Shown here: piece after piece, positions 9,152 to 18,561 of the stretch
Layout of the letters: every line of letters starts with the position of its first letter
Numbering within the stretch: position 1 is the stretch's first letter
Position numbers and translations under genes: made by a program
Notes under the pieces: model-generated
The model's input: only the letters and a program-made list of their open reading frames with translations
What the model was told of the DNA's origin: nothing
Database searches by the model: none
Assembly: GCA_902564695.1 (NCBI GenBank)
Contig: CACFCB010000006.1
Coordinates: 1-50,843 of the forward strand
Reading direction: 5' to 3'
DNA length: 50,843 nucleotides
DNA from: an uncultured Prochlorococcus sp.
Lineage (GTDB): Bacteria; Cyanobacteriota; Cyanobacteriia; PCC-6307; Cyanobiaceae

Positions 9152-9999
9152 TGACAGAAACTAAATCATTGATTTGGGATGAAACTTTCCCTTTATTGCT
9201 CTTAAAAGGTAAGGGGACTGCTGCTTTCTTACATGGTCAAACAACTGCTGATATTTTTGCTCAAGAACAACTAGATAGAATTTTTTTGAGCTGTTGGCTA
9301 TCAACTAAAGGAAGTTTAAAAGCATTGCTGGAAATCAGACTATCAAATAATATGGCTGAGATTGCTATCATTAGTGGTGAATTTAATTCTATAAGAGACG
9401 GATTTGAATCAGTAATATTTCCAGCAGATCAAGTAAAGTTAGAAGTTGTAAAACCAATCAGAAGAATACAAAAAATAAATAACTTTCAATCATGGAAGGA
9501 ATTAAATCCTAGTTGGATAGGTGATAGTGATTTAATTGAGAATGAAATTTCTGAATATACAAAAGCAACTAAAAAAGAGTTGGAAATATGGAAAATAAGA
9601 CAAGGAATACCTCGATTTGATAGAGAGATAAATGGAGAGACAAACCCCTATGAATTGGGTTTGAAAGATGTTATAAAGCTTGATAAAGGTTGTTATTTAG
9701 GCCAAGAAGCAATTGCAAGATTTTTCAGATCTAAATCTTTAAAATATCAACTTCGTTATTGGGAGGCATATGGAAATTCTGATGATTTTGATATTGGTAA
9801 AAAGTTTTTTAATACTAATCAAAGTAAAGAATTGAAAAAAAGAGTAGGAGTTATTACATCTTCAATTGAAATTAATGATAATTTTTTCCATGGACTTGCT
9901 TTAATCAAAAATAATTTTATTGATAAAGATATTTGTTTTTCTGAAAAGGATCATTCTGTAGAAATGAAAAAACCAATCTCGTTTACCAATCCTTATTAA
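9151..9999 (+). CDS. YgfZ/GcvT-domain folate-binding protein
   Basis: A 282-residue member of the YgfZ family, which binds tetrahydrofolate and supports iron-sulfur cluster enzymes. The signature KGCYLGQEAIARF (near residue 180), with its conserved Cys, is present, preceded by RQGIPRFDREI and TNPYELGLKD. The GcvT-like fold starts with LLLKGKGTAAFLHGQTTADI. There is no signal peptide. It overlaps pyrE by one base. The C-terminal part after residue 200 is AT-rich and weakly conserved, as is usual here. The molecular role in Prochlorococcus has not been shown. Confidence 0.88.
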   Translation: MTETKSLIWDETFPLLLLKGKGTAAFLHGQTTADIFAQEQLDRIFLSCWLSTKGSLKALLEIRLSNNMAEIAIISGEFNSIRDGFESVIFPADQVKLEVVKPIRRIQKINNFQSWKELNPSWIGDSDLIENEISEYTKATKKELEIWKIRQGIPRFDREINGETNPYELGLKDVIKLDKGCYLGQEAIARFFRSKSLKYQLRYWEAYGNSDDFDIGKKFFNTNQSKELKKRVGVITSSIEINDNFFHGLALIKNNFIDKDICFSEKDHSVEMKKPISFTNPY

Positions 10000-10015
10000 T
10001 CAACTAAGATGTTTC

Positions 10016-11470
10016 TCACTCTTGTTCTATTAGCCACTTCGCTATCATTAAGGTAGCTAAACAATCATCTTGATTATATTTAAAGATTGAATTTAAATTT
10101 TTAGAGTAAATATTATTTAATTTACGCGATTTTTTCCATTGTCTCCACCATAAAAGGGCTCTGGCTCCATCAGCATTAGAATCTGACCATTGGAATCCAA
10201 TGAATTCTGCGATTGATTTAAGCCCATAATTCCTTACAGGAAGACACCAGCACTCTCTGATTAATAAATGTATGTCAATGAACCTTTTTTTTAAGGCATC
10301 AATTTCTTGCGAGTTTTCTCCTTGTCTTAAGCCTAGTTTTAATAAGGATATTGGCTCTGTTTCTCCATAATGCAGAATTGGGAGTTCTTTATGGTAATTT
10401 AATTTTCTCTTTATCCTCTTCCATAAGAAACTCTCACTATCTTTTTCAAGATTAAGTAATGGTGAGTATTTTATTTTCTTTAAATCTATCTCATTATATA
10501 TATTATTTTTTATGCGAATAAAACCATGTAAAAAATCATGTTTAATATCTGGATCAGATTCAATATCGTAAATCAAAAAACCATTGGCTTTTTTGAAATT
10601 ATTTAGTGTTATTTCTGGATTTATTCTGATTACTTCATTTGTTATTTGAGATTGAGATTGCAAGATGATTTGTCTAGAAATATCTCCATGATGAGGCCCA
10701 AATCTTTCAAGTTCTTCTTTCAATTTATAATGTTTAATCTTTGACAATTCTTTTATACTTTTTATCCCGACTTGTTTAAGTAAAAGTTCTCTTTTGGGAC
10801 CTATTCCGCTAACTTCACTTAGATGACCTTCTTTAATTGCGATAGCATCACAATCCTTTCTCCATGAGCATATTGTACATTTTTTTCTGTTAGAAGTAAT
10901 TGGCGGAGGGTTTGTTGATTCAAGGTCTCTCTCTAAACTTAATAATGAATTTATTAACTCTTTATTCATATTATCGGTTAATTTTATCTTTTCTATTTTT
11001 ATATTATTATTAGCGTTGTGTAAAATTAACCCTTTTTGGACTTGATATTTTTGTAAATTATTAATTAATAAACCTGCCATTGCCAGCTTTAATCTATGTT
11101 CTCTCGTGACTTTTTTACCTTGTCTAGCTAATAAAGGTTGATATGAAAAATTACCCCAAATACTCTTTCCTGATGTTTTTTTTACTATCGGTAAGTTTAC
11201 TTTAATAATTCTATTTTTTATTAATGGATACTTAAGTCTGATACCATAAGCTATGTTTTTTCCCTCTTCACAAGCTTTAATTCCTATCCCATAACTTTTT
11301 TGTGAGAGCTTATTAAAGCAGTCGTTTTGATGATTTAATTGAAGTGTGCTATGAGCTGTCCACAACTTTTTTTGTTTGTCACCATAAATTTCAAGCCAGG
11401 CTTTCCTTCTGCATCGAATCCAACTTCCTAACAGTTGATCGTTAATTGGTTTGGATTTATTACATTTCAT
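10016..11470 (-). CDS. TM0106-family RecB-like nuclease
   Basis: A 484-residue protein with a PD-(D/E)XK-like nuclease region at the N-terminus. Four cysteines (Cys20 and the cluster CTICSWRKDC at 198-207) could bind an iron-sulfur cluster as in AddB/Cas4-type nucleases. A helix-hairpin-helix follows (VSGIGPKRELLLKQVGIK). The C-terminus is RNase H-like, with LIYDIESDPD and YNQDDCLAT supplying acidic residues. I recognise this as the TM0106 RecB-like family found widely in cyanobacteria, whose role in DNA or RNA processing is unknown. No cas genes are nearby, so there is no reason to call it Cas4. It stands alone, divergent from the phosphohexomutase. Confidence 0.8.
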   Translation of the reverse strand: MKCNKSKPINDQLLGSWIRCRRKAWLEIYGDKQKKLWTAHSTLQLNHQNDCFNKLSQKSYGIGIKACEEGKNIAYGIRLKYPLIKNRIIKVNLPIVKKTSGKSIWGNFSYQPLLARQGKKVTREHRLKLAMAGLLINNLQKYQVQKGLILHNANNNIKIEKIKLTDNMNKELINSLLSLERDLESTNPPPITSNRKKCTICSWRKDCDAIAIKEGHLSEVSGIGPKRELLLKQVGIKSIKELSKIKHYKLKEELERFGPHHGDISRQIILQSQSQITNEVIRINPEITLNNFKKANGFLIYDIESDPDIKHDFLHGFIRIKNNIYNEIDLKKIKYSPLLNLEKDSESFLWKRIKRKLNYHKELPILHYGETEPISLLKLGLRQGENSQEIDALKKRFIDIHLLIRECWCLPVRNYGLKSIAEFIGFQWSDSNADGARALLWWRQWKKSRKLNNIYSKNLNSIFKYNQDDCLATLMIAKWLIEQE

Positions 11471-11523
11471 ACTTAGAGAATAATGTGCATTTCTTTAATA
11501 AAAAAGTCTCTTCTCCATAAAAG

Positions 11524-12984
11524 ATGAAAAAGAAAAAGTTTAATCTAGCTAAGGAGAAAATTTCTTTTGGAACAGATGGATGGAGAGGGATATTAGGAGT
11601 TGATTTCACTTTGGAAAGATTGCTTAAAGTAGCTGCAGCTTCAGCTCAAGAGCTTGCTTATCAAAAGGAGAAAAAAAATAACAAGATAATTATTGGTTAT
11701 GACCGTCGTTTCCTTGCTGAGGAGATGGCAGAGGCTGTTGCCTCTGCAGTTAGAGGAGTAGATCTAGTACCTTTGTTGGCATCCTCTTCTCTGCCAACTC
11801 CTTCTTGTAGCTGGGGGATAGTCGAGGAAAATGCTCTTGGTGCAATGGTAATAACAGCGAGTCATAATCCATGTGAATGGTTGGGTTTGAAAATTAAAGG
11901 TCCTTTTGGAGGCTCAGTTGATAGCTATTTCACCGATTCAGTTCAAAAAAGATTAGATGCTGGAGGAATATCAATTCCAATCGAAGGAGAAACAGAGAGA
12001 ATTGATTTTCGAAAACAACATCTTTTGGGGATTAGAAAGAAGTTTGATATCCCTTTGATTGCTGAGGGATTGAGAAAATTAGGAGTCAAAATTTTCGTCG
12101 ATCCAATGCATGGATCTGCTGCGGGCTGCATGTCTGAATTATTTAGCTCTGATGGTGATGGGCTTATTCGTGAAATAAGAACTGAAAGAGACCCGTGTTT
12201 CGGTGGTAATCCTCCAGAGCCAATGAAGGCTTACCTAACACAATTAATCAAGGAAGTTCAAGATTCAATCCAAAATAGTCCTTTATCCATAGGTTTGGTG
12301 TTTGATGGAGATGGAGATCGAATTGCGGCTATAGATGAGAAAGGTAGATATTGCAATACCCAGTTGTTAATGCCTGTCCTGATAGATCATTTAGCACGAG
12401 TAAGAAATATGTCAGGTTGCGTTGTTAAAACTGTAAGTGGTTCGGACTTGATGCGATTGGTTGCGGAGGATTTTGGGAGAGAAGTGCTCGAAAAACCTGT
12501 TGGATTTAAATATATTGCTGAAGAAATGCTTTCAAGAAAAGTTCTTATTGGAGGAGAGGAGTCAGGGGGAGTTGGATTTGGACATCATCTTCCTGAACGT
12601 GATGCTTTGTTTACTGCCTTGCTTTTGATGGAGTCAATAGTTGCTGAAAACAAAGGTTTAGGAGAGAAGATAGATTCTCTTCATGCTCGGTATGGTGAGA
12701 GTTATTTTGAACGTATTGATGTGACTCTTAGAGATATGGATATGAGAAGGAACTTGGAAAACTTTTTGAAACAGGAAACTCCATCTTCAATTGGTCATAA
12801 ATCAGTTTTAAAGGTTATTTCAATTGATGGAATAAAACTTGTACTTGATAAAAGTCATTGGCTGATGTTTCGTTTCTCTGGAACAGAGCCTCTTTTAAGA
12901 ATTTATTGTGAAGCCCCATCAAGTGCAGAAGTTACTTCAACTTTGTATTATGCAAAGCAACTCATAGAAAATAGTTTTGGATAA
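11524..12984 (+). CDS. Phosphoglucomutase/phosphomannomutase family enzyme
   Basis: A 486-residue alpha-D-phosphohexomutase. All four active-site loops are present: the phosphoserine loop TASHNP (Ser113), the metal loop DGDGDR (about residues 261-266), the sugar-specificity loop GGEESGG (about 343-349) and the phosphate loop FSGTEPLLRIY near the C-terminus. It interconverts hexose 1- and 6-phosphates. Whether the substrate is glucose, mannose or glucosamine cannot be fixed from sequence alone. Its stop overlaps the rdgB start by 8 bp, so the two are probably translated from one message. Confidence 0.9.
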   Translation: MKKKKFNLAKEKISFGTDGWRGILGVDFTLERLLKVAAASAQELAYQKEKKNNKIIIGYDRRFLAEEMAEAVASAVRGVDLVPLLASSSLPTPSCSWGIVEENALGAMVITASHNPCEWLGLKIKGPFGGSVDSYFTDSVQKRLDAGGISIPIEGETERIDFRKQHLLGIRKKFDIPLIAEGLRKLGVKIFVDPMHGSAAGCMSELFSSDGDGLIREIRTERDPCFGGNPPEPMKAYLTQLIKEVQDSIQNSPLSIGLVFDGDGDRIAAIDEKGRYCNTQLLMPVLIDHLARVRNMSGCVVKTVSGSDLMRLVAEDFGREVLEKPVGFKYIAEEMLSRKVLIGGEESGGVGFGHHLPERDALFTALLLMESIVAENKGLGEKIDSLHARYGESYFERIDVTLRDMDMRRNLENFLKQETPSSIGHKSVLKVISIDGIKLVLDKSHWLMFRFSGTEPLLRIYCEAPSSAEVTSTLYYAKQLIENSFG

Positions 12985-13561
12985 TCTTCCTCTGGTAATT
13001 GCTAGCGGCAATAAAGGTAAAATCCAAGAATTTAAAAAACTTTTGGACGGTTTGCCTTTCAATGTATCGACTCAACCAATTGGATTCGAGGTAGAGGAAA
13101 TAGGCAATACATTCATGGAAAATGCAAGAATTAAGGCCATAGCTGTTAGCCAAGAAACTGGTAGTTTGTCTCTTGGTGACGACTCTGGGTTAAGTGTTGA
13201 GGCTCTTGGAGGAGCTCCAGGTATTTATTCTTCTAGGTATGCAAATTCAGATAAGGAAAGAATTGACAAACTATTAGCAGAGTTAAAACCTTTTCCAAAT
13301 AGAAAAGCTAAATTTGAGTGTTCATTATGTATTGCTTCTGGAGAAAAAGTTTTGATAGAAGTTTCAGGCTTTTGCGAAGGTTTAATAACTTTTTCCCCGC
13401 AAGGGGAAAATGGTTTTGGTTATGATCCAGTATTTGAAGTATCTGGATTAGGTGAGACTTTTGCGGAAATGAATCCCGAAAAAAAGAAGCTTTTTGGTCA
13501 TAGGGGAAATGCATTCAAATTGCTCAAGCCAGAATTAAAAAAGTTATTAACTGCAATATAA
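12977..13561 (+). CDS. rdgB: RdgB/HAM1 family XTP/dITP pyrophosphatase
   Basis: Removes deaminated purine nucleotides (XTP, dITP) from the pool. The 194-residue protein has the family N-terminus VIASGNKGKIQEFKKLL, the nucleotide site DDSGLSVEALGGAPGIYSSR, and GENGFGYDPVF and FGHRGNAF further on. The start is the TTG at 12977, since the conserved start VIASGNKGK begins only six residues later and there is no ATG before it. That places the start inside the end of the mutase gene (8-bp overlap). Length is normal and catalytic residues are intact. Confidence 0.93.
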   Translation: MDNLPLVIASGNKGKIQEFKKLLDGLPFNVSTQPIGFEVEEIGNTFMENARIKAIAVSQETGSLSLGDDSGLSVEALGGAPGIYSSRYANSDKERIDKLLAELKPFPNRKAKFECSLCIASGEKVLIEVSGFCEGLITFSPQGENGFGYDPVFEVSGLGETFAEMNPEKKKLFGHRGNAFKLLKPELKKLLTAI

Positions 13562-13595
13562 AAGTAGATTTGTTTTTCAAGTAAAGTTTTTTTCT

Positions 13596-15086
13596 TTAGT
13601 TGCCAACCCAGCTTCCATGCAATCCATGGGGGATTGAGATAGGAACTTCAAGAACAGCTGTTTCAGTTAGATCTTTAGAATCAAGGATTATTAAATCAGT
13701 TCCAGATCTAATACTATTCCAAACCAAGACAACAACCCACCCATTGTCTTCTTCAGCTTTTGTTTCTTGGGAAGGAATAAATATCGGTTCACTTACAAAA
13801 CCTCTTGGAGCTGCACTCCAACTAATCTCTTTATTGTCTGCTAAATCGATTTTTTTTATAGCTTGGAGTGGTCCATTCCCCTCCCTCTGCTCTGCCGTGG
13901 CCATCCAACTAAATCGTGCCTTTAGTCCTTCAAATTGAGGATTAACCATTGCAAATTCACAACATTGTTTACTTATAGTTGAACAAGTAAATTTATTTTT
14001 TATTGGATTGATTTCACTCCTTTTCAAAATACCTGCTGGTAGAAGATCAAAATCTATTTCTCTGAAGTTATCCTCGGGTCCAATACTTGGGAAGTCATCA
14101 TAAAAAATACTTTCAATATTGATATTTTCATCATCTTCCCATGCATTTAAATGATGAAAAACAAAACCTTTTGGGGCATCAACTGACTTTGGAGGTTGAC
14201 CAGAAAATTTGCCACAGTCTCTAGGAATTAATAAAAATTTTGGAGTTCCATCAGGTTTTGATGCTAAACATTGTGCTGCTCCTTTTTGTCCAAGAAGGAA
14301 CGGGAGAGGATTAAAACTTATTGCATTTTGCAGAAATATTGCCCAGTTTGGAGTTATGGCAAAATCATGCAAGAAAGCAAATCCATTAAAAGTATCTTTT
14401 CTATCGCTTAAAAGAGAACCAACATTGTCTCCTGTCGTTGAAAATTCCATCAATCTAATGGTGCTTTTAGGACCTGTAGAGACTCCAAAAGTAACCATTC
14501 TTTGACTTTTGTGGTGACCAGGATCAAATCGAGGATGAGCACTGAATGCTTCATCTTTTTTTAAAACACCCTTTAAATCAGATAAACCATTGGTCTCAAG
14601 AGTATTTGGATTGAGTGAATATGGGCTTGATGCTTCCCACAAAGCTAGTAGATCATCCCCAAGTTTGATTACGTGAGTATTGGCAATATTTTTTAGCCTT
14701 ACATCAAAAGCATTAGCTAATATGCCGCCTTCTTTTTGAGTTCCAAATACACCTCTGTATAGAAATTTCTGAGATTTTTCTTCTTCTGACCATTCTTTTG
14801 TGCGAACAAAGCGATTTGTAAGGCTTATTTTTCCATCTTCAAATTTGAAGGCAGCAATCATGCCATCTCCATCAAATGGATGATGGACCCATTTGCCGCC
14901 TCTTTCAAGCCTACCTGGCCCATTTCGATAAAAAGTACCTGAAATTTGTTTGGGTATAGATCCTTTTACAAGTTTTAGTTCAACATGATCTAATTCTTTT
15001 TCAACATTGCAATATGCACTTGACCAATCTTCTTTGTTGAAGATTGCTTGTGATGATGTTTCTCCTTTTAAATAACTAACTGCCAC
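13596..15086 (-). CDS. Carotenoid cleavage oxygenase (apocarotenoid oxygenase type)
   Basis: A 496-residue non-haem iron dioxygenase of the RPE65/CCD family. The four iron-binding histidines can be placed at about 184 (AFSAHPRFDPG), 240 (AFLHDFAIT), 311 (VFHHLNAWED) and 487 (PHGLHGSWVGN). The N-terminal YRNGPGRLERGG and HPFDGDGM are also typical. Spacing closely resembles the Synechocystis apocarotenal 15,15'-oxygenase. It likely cleaves apocarotenoids to retinal-type products, though the substrate is inferred. The start MAVSYLKGET uses an ATG with no better alternative. It lies about 88 bp downstream of hisB on the same strand. Confidence 0.9.
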   Translation of the reverse strand: MAVSYLKGETSSQAIFNKEDWSSAYCNVEKELDHVELKLVKGSIPKQISGTFYRNGPGRLERGGKWVHHPFDGDGMIAAFKFEDGKISLTNRFVRTKEWSEEEKSQKFLYRGVFGTQKEGGILANAFDVRLKNIANTHVIKLGDDLLALWEASSPYSLNPNTLETNGLSDLKGVLKKDEAFSAHPRFDPGHHKSQRMVTFGVSTGPKSTIRLMEFSTTGDNVGSLLSDRKDTFNGFAFLHDFAITPNWAIFLQNAISFNPLPFLLGQKGAAQCLASKPDGTPKFLLIPRDCGKFSGQPPKSVDAPKGFVFHHLNAWEDDENINIESIFYDDFPSIGPEDNFREIDFDLLPAGILKRSEINPIKNKFTCSTISKQCCEFAMVNPQFEGLKARFSWMATAEQREGNGPLQAIKKIDLADNKEISWSAAPRGFVSEPIFIPSQETKAEEDNGWVVVLVWNSIRSGTDLIILDSKDLTETAVLEVPISIPHGLHGSWVGN

Positions 15087-15174
15087 TATTTTTCTTTGAT
15101 TGGAACTTGATTTTCGCTTAAACTTTTAATTTTTGCGAGCTCAAACTCAAATTGATTTATTTGAATACGAATTT

Positions 15175-15786
15175 TTAAGTGCCAGCCTGCTCTAGAACTC
15201 CTTTGCTGCTAGGAATTTGACTTGATCTTCTCTGGTCAATTTCAGTAGCCATGCGGAGAGCTCTTGCAAAAGATTTGAAAGTAGCCTCAATTATGTGGTG
15301 CGTATTATTTCCGGCAAGTTGTCTAATGTGGAGAGTTAAACCACTATTACTAACAACAGCGCCAAAAAATTCTTTAACCAACTCCGTATCGTAAGTTCCC
15401 ACTTTTTGAGAGGGGATATCTAAATCAAAACTCAAATGCGGTCGACCTGAACAATCAACCACAACTTGAATAAGAGCCTCATCAAGCGGAGCAAAAAAAT
15501 GACCAAAGCGTTTTATTCCAACGTGATCTCCCAATGCCTTTGATAAAGCTTGCCCTATCGCAATTCCAACATCCTCATTAGTGTGATGATCGTCAATGTG
15601 TGTATCTCCATTGGCTTTTACTTCAATATCGAATAGTCCATGACTAGATAATTGTTGGATCATATGATCTAGAAATCCAATCCCAGTATTTGCATTACAT
15701 TTCCCTGAACCATCAAGATCAATTCGAACAAAAACGTTCGTTTCCTTTGTTATCCGGTTAATCTCTCCTTCTCTGGCTTTTTTCAT
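15175..15786 (-). CDS. hisB: Imidazoleglycerol-phosphate dehydratase
   Basis: Sixth step of histidine synthesis, a manganese-dependent dehydration. The 203-residue monofunctional form has the duplicated fold with metal-binding histidines in [36 protein letters not shown] and [18 protein letters not shown]. The length is normal for a stand-alone HisB without the phosphatase half. It starts 30 bp after the end of fabI on the same strand, so fabI-hisB probably form a short transcript. Confidence 0.96.
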   Translation of the reverse strand: MKKAREGEINRITKETNVFVRIDLDGSGKCNANTGIGFLDHMIQQLSSHGLFDIEVKANGDTHIDDHHTNEDVGIAIGQALSKALGDHVGIKRFGHFFAPLDEALIQVVVDCSGRPHLSFDLDIPSQKVGTYDTELVKEFFGAVVSNSGLTLHIRQLAGNNTHHIIEATFKSFARALRMATEIDQRRSSQIPSSKGVLEQAGT

Positions 15787-15816
15787 ATTTGATTGGGAAT
15801 TTGGTTTGGCCTGAAA

Positions 15817-16599
15817 TTACATTCCATTTATGCAATAACCTGCATCAACATAAATAGTTTGTCCTGATATACCACTCGAAAGATCACTAAGCAAGAAAGC
15901 AGCGGTATTACCTACTTCGATTTGAGTAACCGTTCTTCGAAGGGGAGCTTTCTCTTCGACGTTGTGAATCATGTCCAGAATCCCTCCGATAGCTGAACTA
16001 GCGAGAGTTCTTATTGGCCCAGCACTAATTGCATTAACTCGAACCTGATTTTCAGGACCAAGTTCCTCTGAAAGATACCGAACTGATGCCTCTAAAGCTG
16101 CTTTAGCAACTCCCATTACGTTGTAATTGGGAATTGCTCTTTCTGCCCCTAAATAAGTCAAAGTAACTACACCAGCACCTTTACTGAAAAGAGGCTTTGC
16201 ATATTTACATAGTGGAGCAAGTGAGTAAGCGCTAATTTCAAGTGCTCTTGAGAATCCCTCTGAAGAAGTTGCACTGTAATTTCCTACTAACTCTTCTTTT
16301 CCTGCAAAGGCTAAACAGTGAACTAATCCATCAAGCTGTCCCCATTGATTTTTGATAGCTTCGAAAACTTCTTCAATTTGAGAAGAATTTTGAACATTAA
16401 GTGGTAAAAACAAGCTTGGATTTAAAGGAGAAGTAAGCTCTTTGACTTTTGTTTCAAATCTTCCTTTCTCATCTGGCAAGTATGTAATTCCTAATTCAGC
16501 TCCAGCTGTTTTTAGCTGTTGTGCAATGCCCCAGGCAATTGATCTATTGTTTGCTATTCCTGTAACAAGGATTTTTTTGCCACTAAGATCGAGAAGCAT
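15817..16599 (-). CDS. fabI: Enoyl-[acyl-carrier-protein] reductase (NADH)
   Basis: FabI completes each round of type II fatty-acid elongation by reducing enoyl-ACP. The 260-residue protein has the modified Rossmann start LVTGIANNRSIAWGIAQQL and the catalytic triad Tyr149, Tyr159, Lys166 (GAERAIPNYNVMGVAKAALE). AGPIRTLASSAIGG and the C-terminal GQTIYVDAGYCINGM are also typical. It is divergent from the thioredoxin-like gene with a 120-bp gap that must hold both promoters. Assignment is secure from the FabI-specific motifs rather than general SDR features. Confidence 0.96.
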   Translation of the reverse strand: MLLDLSGKKILVTGIANNRSIAWGIAQQLKTAGAELGITYLPDEKGRFETKVKELTSPLNPSLFLPLNVQNSSQIEEVFEAIKNQWGQLDGLVHCLAFAGKEELVGNYSATSSEGFSRALEISAYSLAPLCKYAKPLFSKGAGVVTLTYLGAERAIPNYNVMGVAKAALEASVRYLSEELGPENQVRVNAISAGPIRTLASSAIGGILDMIHNVEEKAPLRRTVTQIEVGNTAAFLLSDLSSGISGQTIYVDAGYCINGM

Positions 16600-16719
16600 C
16601 TTTCGGAATCATTTGGTTAGTATTATTAATTGTCCCTTATTTAGGGCTAAGACTCATAGTTAAATGAATATATAGTTAAAAGTTCTGTAATCCATTAATC
16701 AAAAGAAAGTATACGAATC

Positions 16720-17340
16720 ATGGTTCGAACAGCTTCAACAATGCTCCCCTTGGGGACTCAATTGCCTGATTTTGAGTTAGATGTGGTTTCAGGTGTGAAT
16801 CTTGCTTCTGATGACTCTTTAAAAGGGTTAAGTAAAATTAGAAGTTTTGATCTAACAAAAAGACCATTGTTTTTGATGGTGATATGCGCTCATTGCCCAT
16901 TTGTTAAACATGTAGAAAGTGGAATCACAAATTTGTTTAATTCTTTCGGTGAGGATGTTCAATTTTTAGCAATTTCCAGCAATAGCCTGATCACCCATCC
17001 CCAAGACTCTCCAGAATTATTGGCATCTCAAGCTAATAAACTGGGATGGAAGTTTCCTTATTTATTTGATGCTGATCAAAAATTAGCAAAAGCACTTAGA
17101 GCTGCATGCACTCCAGATTTTTATATTTTTTGGCCTTCTCCAGATGGAAGCTTAAAGTTGAGATATAGGGGACAAATGGATGGGAGTCGTCCTGGGAATG
17201 AAATACCAGTTTCTGGTGAAGATATTCGTCTGGCAATTAGTTCATTGTTGAAGGGAGACAATATTTCACCTAATCAAAAACCTTCCATTGGTTGCAACAT
17301 CAAATGGCATCCTGGTATGGAGCCCGAGTGGTTTGGATGA
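16720..17340 (+). CDS. Thioredoxin-like peroxiredoxin-family protein
   Basis: A 206-residue protein with the AhpC/TSA-type thioredoxin fold. LGTQLPDFELDVVSG opens the domain, and the redox pair is a CxxC at Cys56/Cys59 (VICAHCPFVKHV). The conserved ACTPDFYIF supplies the cis-Pro loop. No signal peptide is seen. Members of this family are often annotated as thiol-disulfide isomerase/thioredoxin or bacterioferritin-comigratory-like proteins. The target and reducing partner are unknown. It is divergent from fabI and 50 bp upstream of the DegT-type gene. Confidence 0.82.
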   Translation: MVRTASTMLPLGTQLPDFELDVVSGVNLASDDSLKGLSKIRSFDLTKRPLFLMVICAHCPFVKHVESGITNLFNSFGEDVQFLAISSNSLITHPQDSPELLASQANKLGWKFPYLFDADQKLAKALRAACTPDFYIFWPSPDGSLKLRYRGQMDGSRPGNEIPVSGEDIRLAISSLLKGDNISPNQKPSIGCNIKWHPGMEPEWFG

Positions 17341-17390
17341 ATTAATTGTTGTCTGTTTAATTTTTCATCATTTGAACTTAATCTAATAGT

Positions 17391-18560
17391 ATGCAAATAC
17401 CTCCTTTTAGCCTAGAGGCTCAAATTTCTGAAATTGGAGAAGAGATTGAAGAAGCTTTAATAAAAGTCTTTAGAAGTGGAAAATATATTGGAGGAGAGGA
17501 AGTAATTTCTTTTGAAAAAGCTTTTGCCTCAGAAATACAAACTTCTTATTCCGTTAGTTGTAATAGTGGAACAGATGCATTAATTCTTGCCCTACGATCA
17601 CTAGGTATTGGTCAAGGTGATGAGGTGATCACCTCATCATTTAGTTTTTTTGCTACCGCAGAAGCAATAACCAGTGTAGGAGCTACTCCTGTTTTTGTTG
17701 ATATTGACTCCAAAACCTATCTTATGGATCTAAGTTTAATAGAAAAAGCAATAACTCCCAAAACCAAAGCTATCTTGCCCGTACATTTGTTTGGGCATCC
17801 ATTAGATATGGATCAAATAATGGCCATTGCTGAACTAAATAAATTAAAAGTTATAGAAGATTGCGCTCAAGCGGCTGGTTCATATTGGCGAGGTAAACCA
17901 GTAGGAAGTTATGGAGATGTAGGTTGTTTTAGTTTTTTCCCTACTAAAAACTTAGGTGCTGCAGGAGATGGAGGAGCTGTAACTACAAATGATTTGAATT
18001 TGGCTCAAACGATTAGGCAATTGGCTATTCACGGGATGCCCAAGAGATATTTTCATACAAATATTGGATACAATAGTAGACTTGATTCCTTACAAGCTGC
18101 AATTTTAAATGTTAAATTAAATAGATTAAATAAATGGATCAAACAGAGAAAAGAAATAGCGCTTAATTATATAAATAAGTTATCAGAGATAGAATCAATA
18201 AGATTGCCATCTGATAATTTAACTAATACATCTGTTCATTCTTGGAATCAATTTGTGATAAGAATAGTAGACAATTCTTTTATTAAAAATATAAAAGCTA
18301 ATTCAGAGTATGTTTTGGATAATCAAAGCAGAGATCTTTTCAGGACTGAACTTCAGAGGCTTGGAATAAATACAATAATTTATTATCCAATACCAATACA
18401 TCTTCAACCTATATATAAAGAATTAGGGTATGAAGAAGGATCTCTACCTGTTACTGAAAAAGTATGTAATCAGGTGATTAGTTTACCTATATTCCCTGAG
18501 TTGAATGCTATTCAGCAATCATATATCATTGATAAAATAAAGGAAATATTTAAAAAATAA
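17391..18560 (+). CDS. DegT/DnrJ/EryC1/StrS family aminotransferase
   Basis: A 389-residue PLP enzyme that would transfer an amino group to a keto-sugar nucleotide. The PLP lysine is Lys186 in FSFFPTKNLGAAGDGG. NSGTDALILALRSLGIGQGD (residues 58-77), VIEDCAQAAGS and the RRxxxN-like NIGYNSRLDSLQAA are also typical of the family. Residues 290-315 include an AT-rich insertion (NIKANSEYVLDNQSRDLF). It has no sugar-nucleotide dehydratase beside it, so its pathway is unclear, although the epimerases at 45.6-49 kb are in the same window. It converges on the photolyase gene with only one base between the stops. Confidence 0.88.
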   Translation: MQIPPFSLEAQISEIGEEIEEALIKVFRSGKYIGGEEVISFEKAFASEIQTSYSVSCNSGTDALILALRSLGIGQGDEVITSSFSFFATAEAITSVGATPVFVDIDSKTYLMDLSLIEKAITPKTKAILPVHLFGHPLDMDQIMAIAELNKLKVIEDCAQAAGSYWRGKPVGSYGDVGCFSFFPTKNLGAAGDGGAVTTNDLNLAQTIRQLAIHGMPKRYFHTNIGYNSRLDSLQAAILNVKLNRLNKWIKQRKEIALNYINKLSEIESIRLPSDNLTNTSVHSWNQFVIRIVDNSFIKNIKANSEYVLDNQSRDLFRTELQRLGINTIIYYPIPIHLQPIYKELGYEEGSLPVTEKVCNQVISLPIFPELNAIQQSYIIDKIKEIFKK

Positions 18561-18561
18561 G

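Noticed and set aside
10016-11470. RecB-like nuclease considered as Cas4 or part of a defence system
   Set aside because: Domain order (nuclease, HhH, RNase H-like) fits the TM0106 family; no cas, helicase-nuclease or restriction partner is adjacent.
13600-14505. Two plus-strand ORFs opposite the carotenoid oxygenase gene
   Set aside because: Both are contained in a conserved gene on the other strand and carry no domain; shadows.
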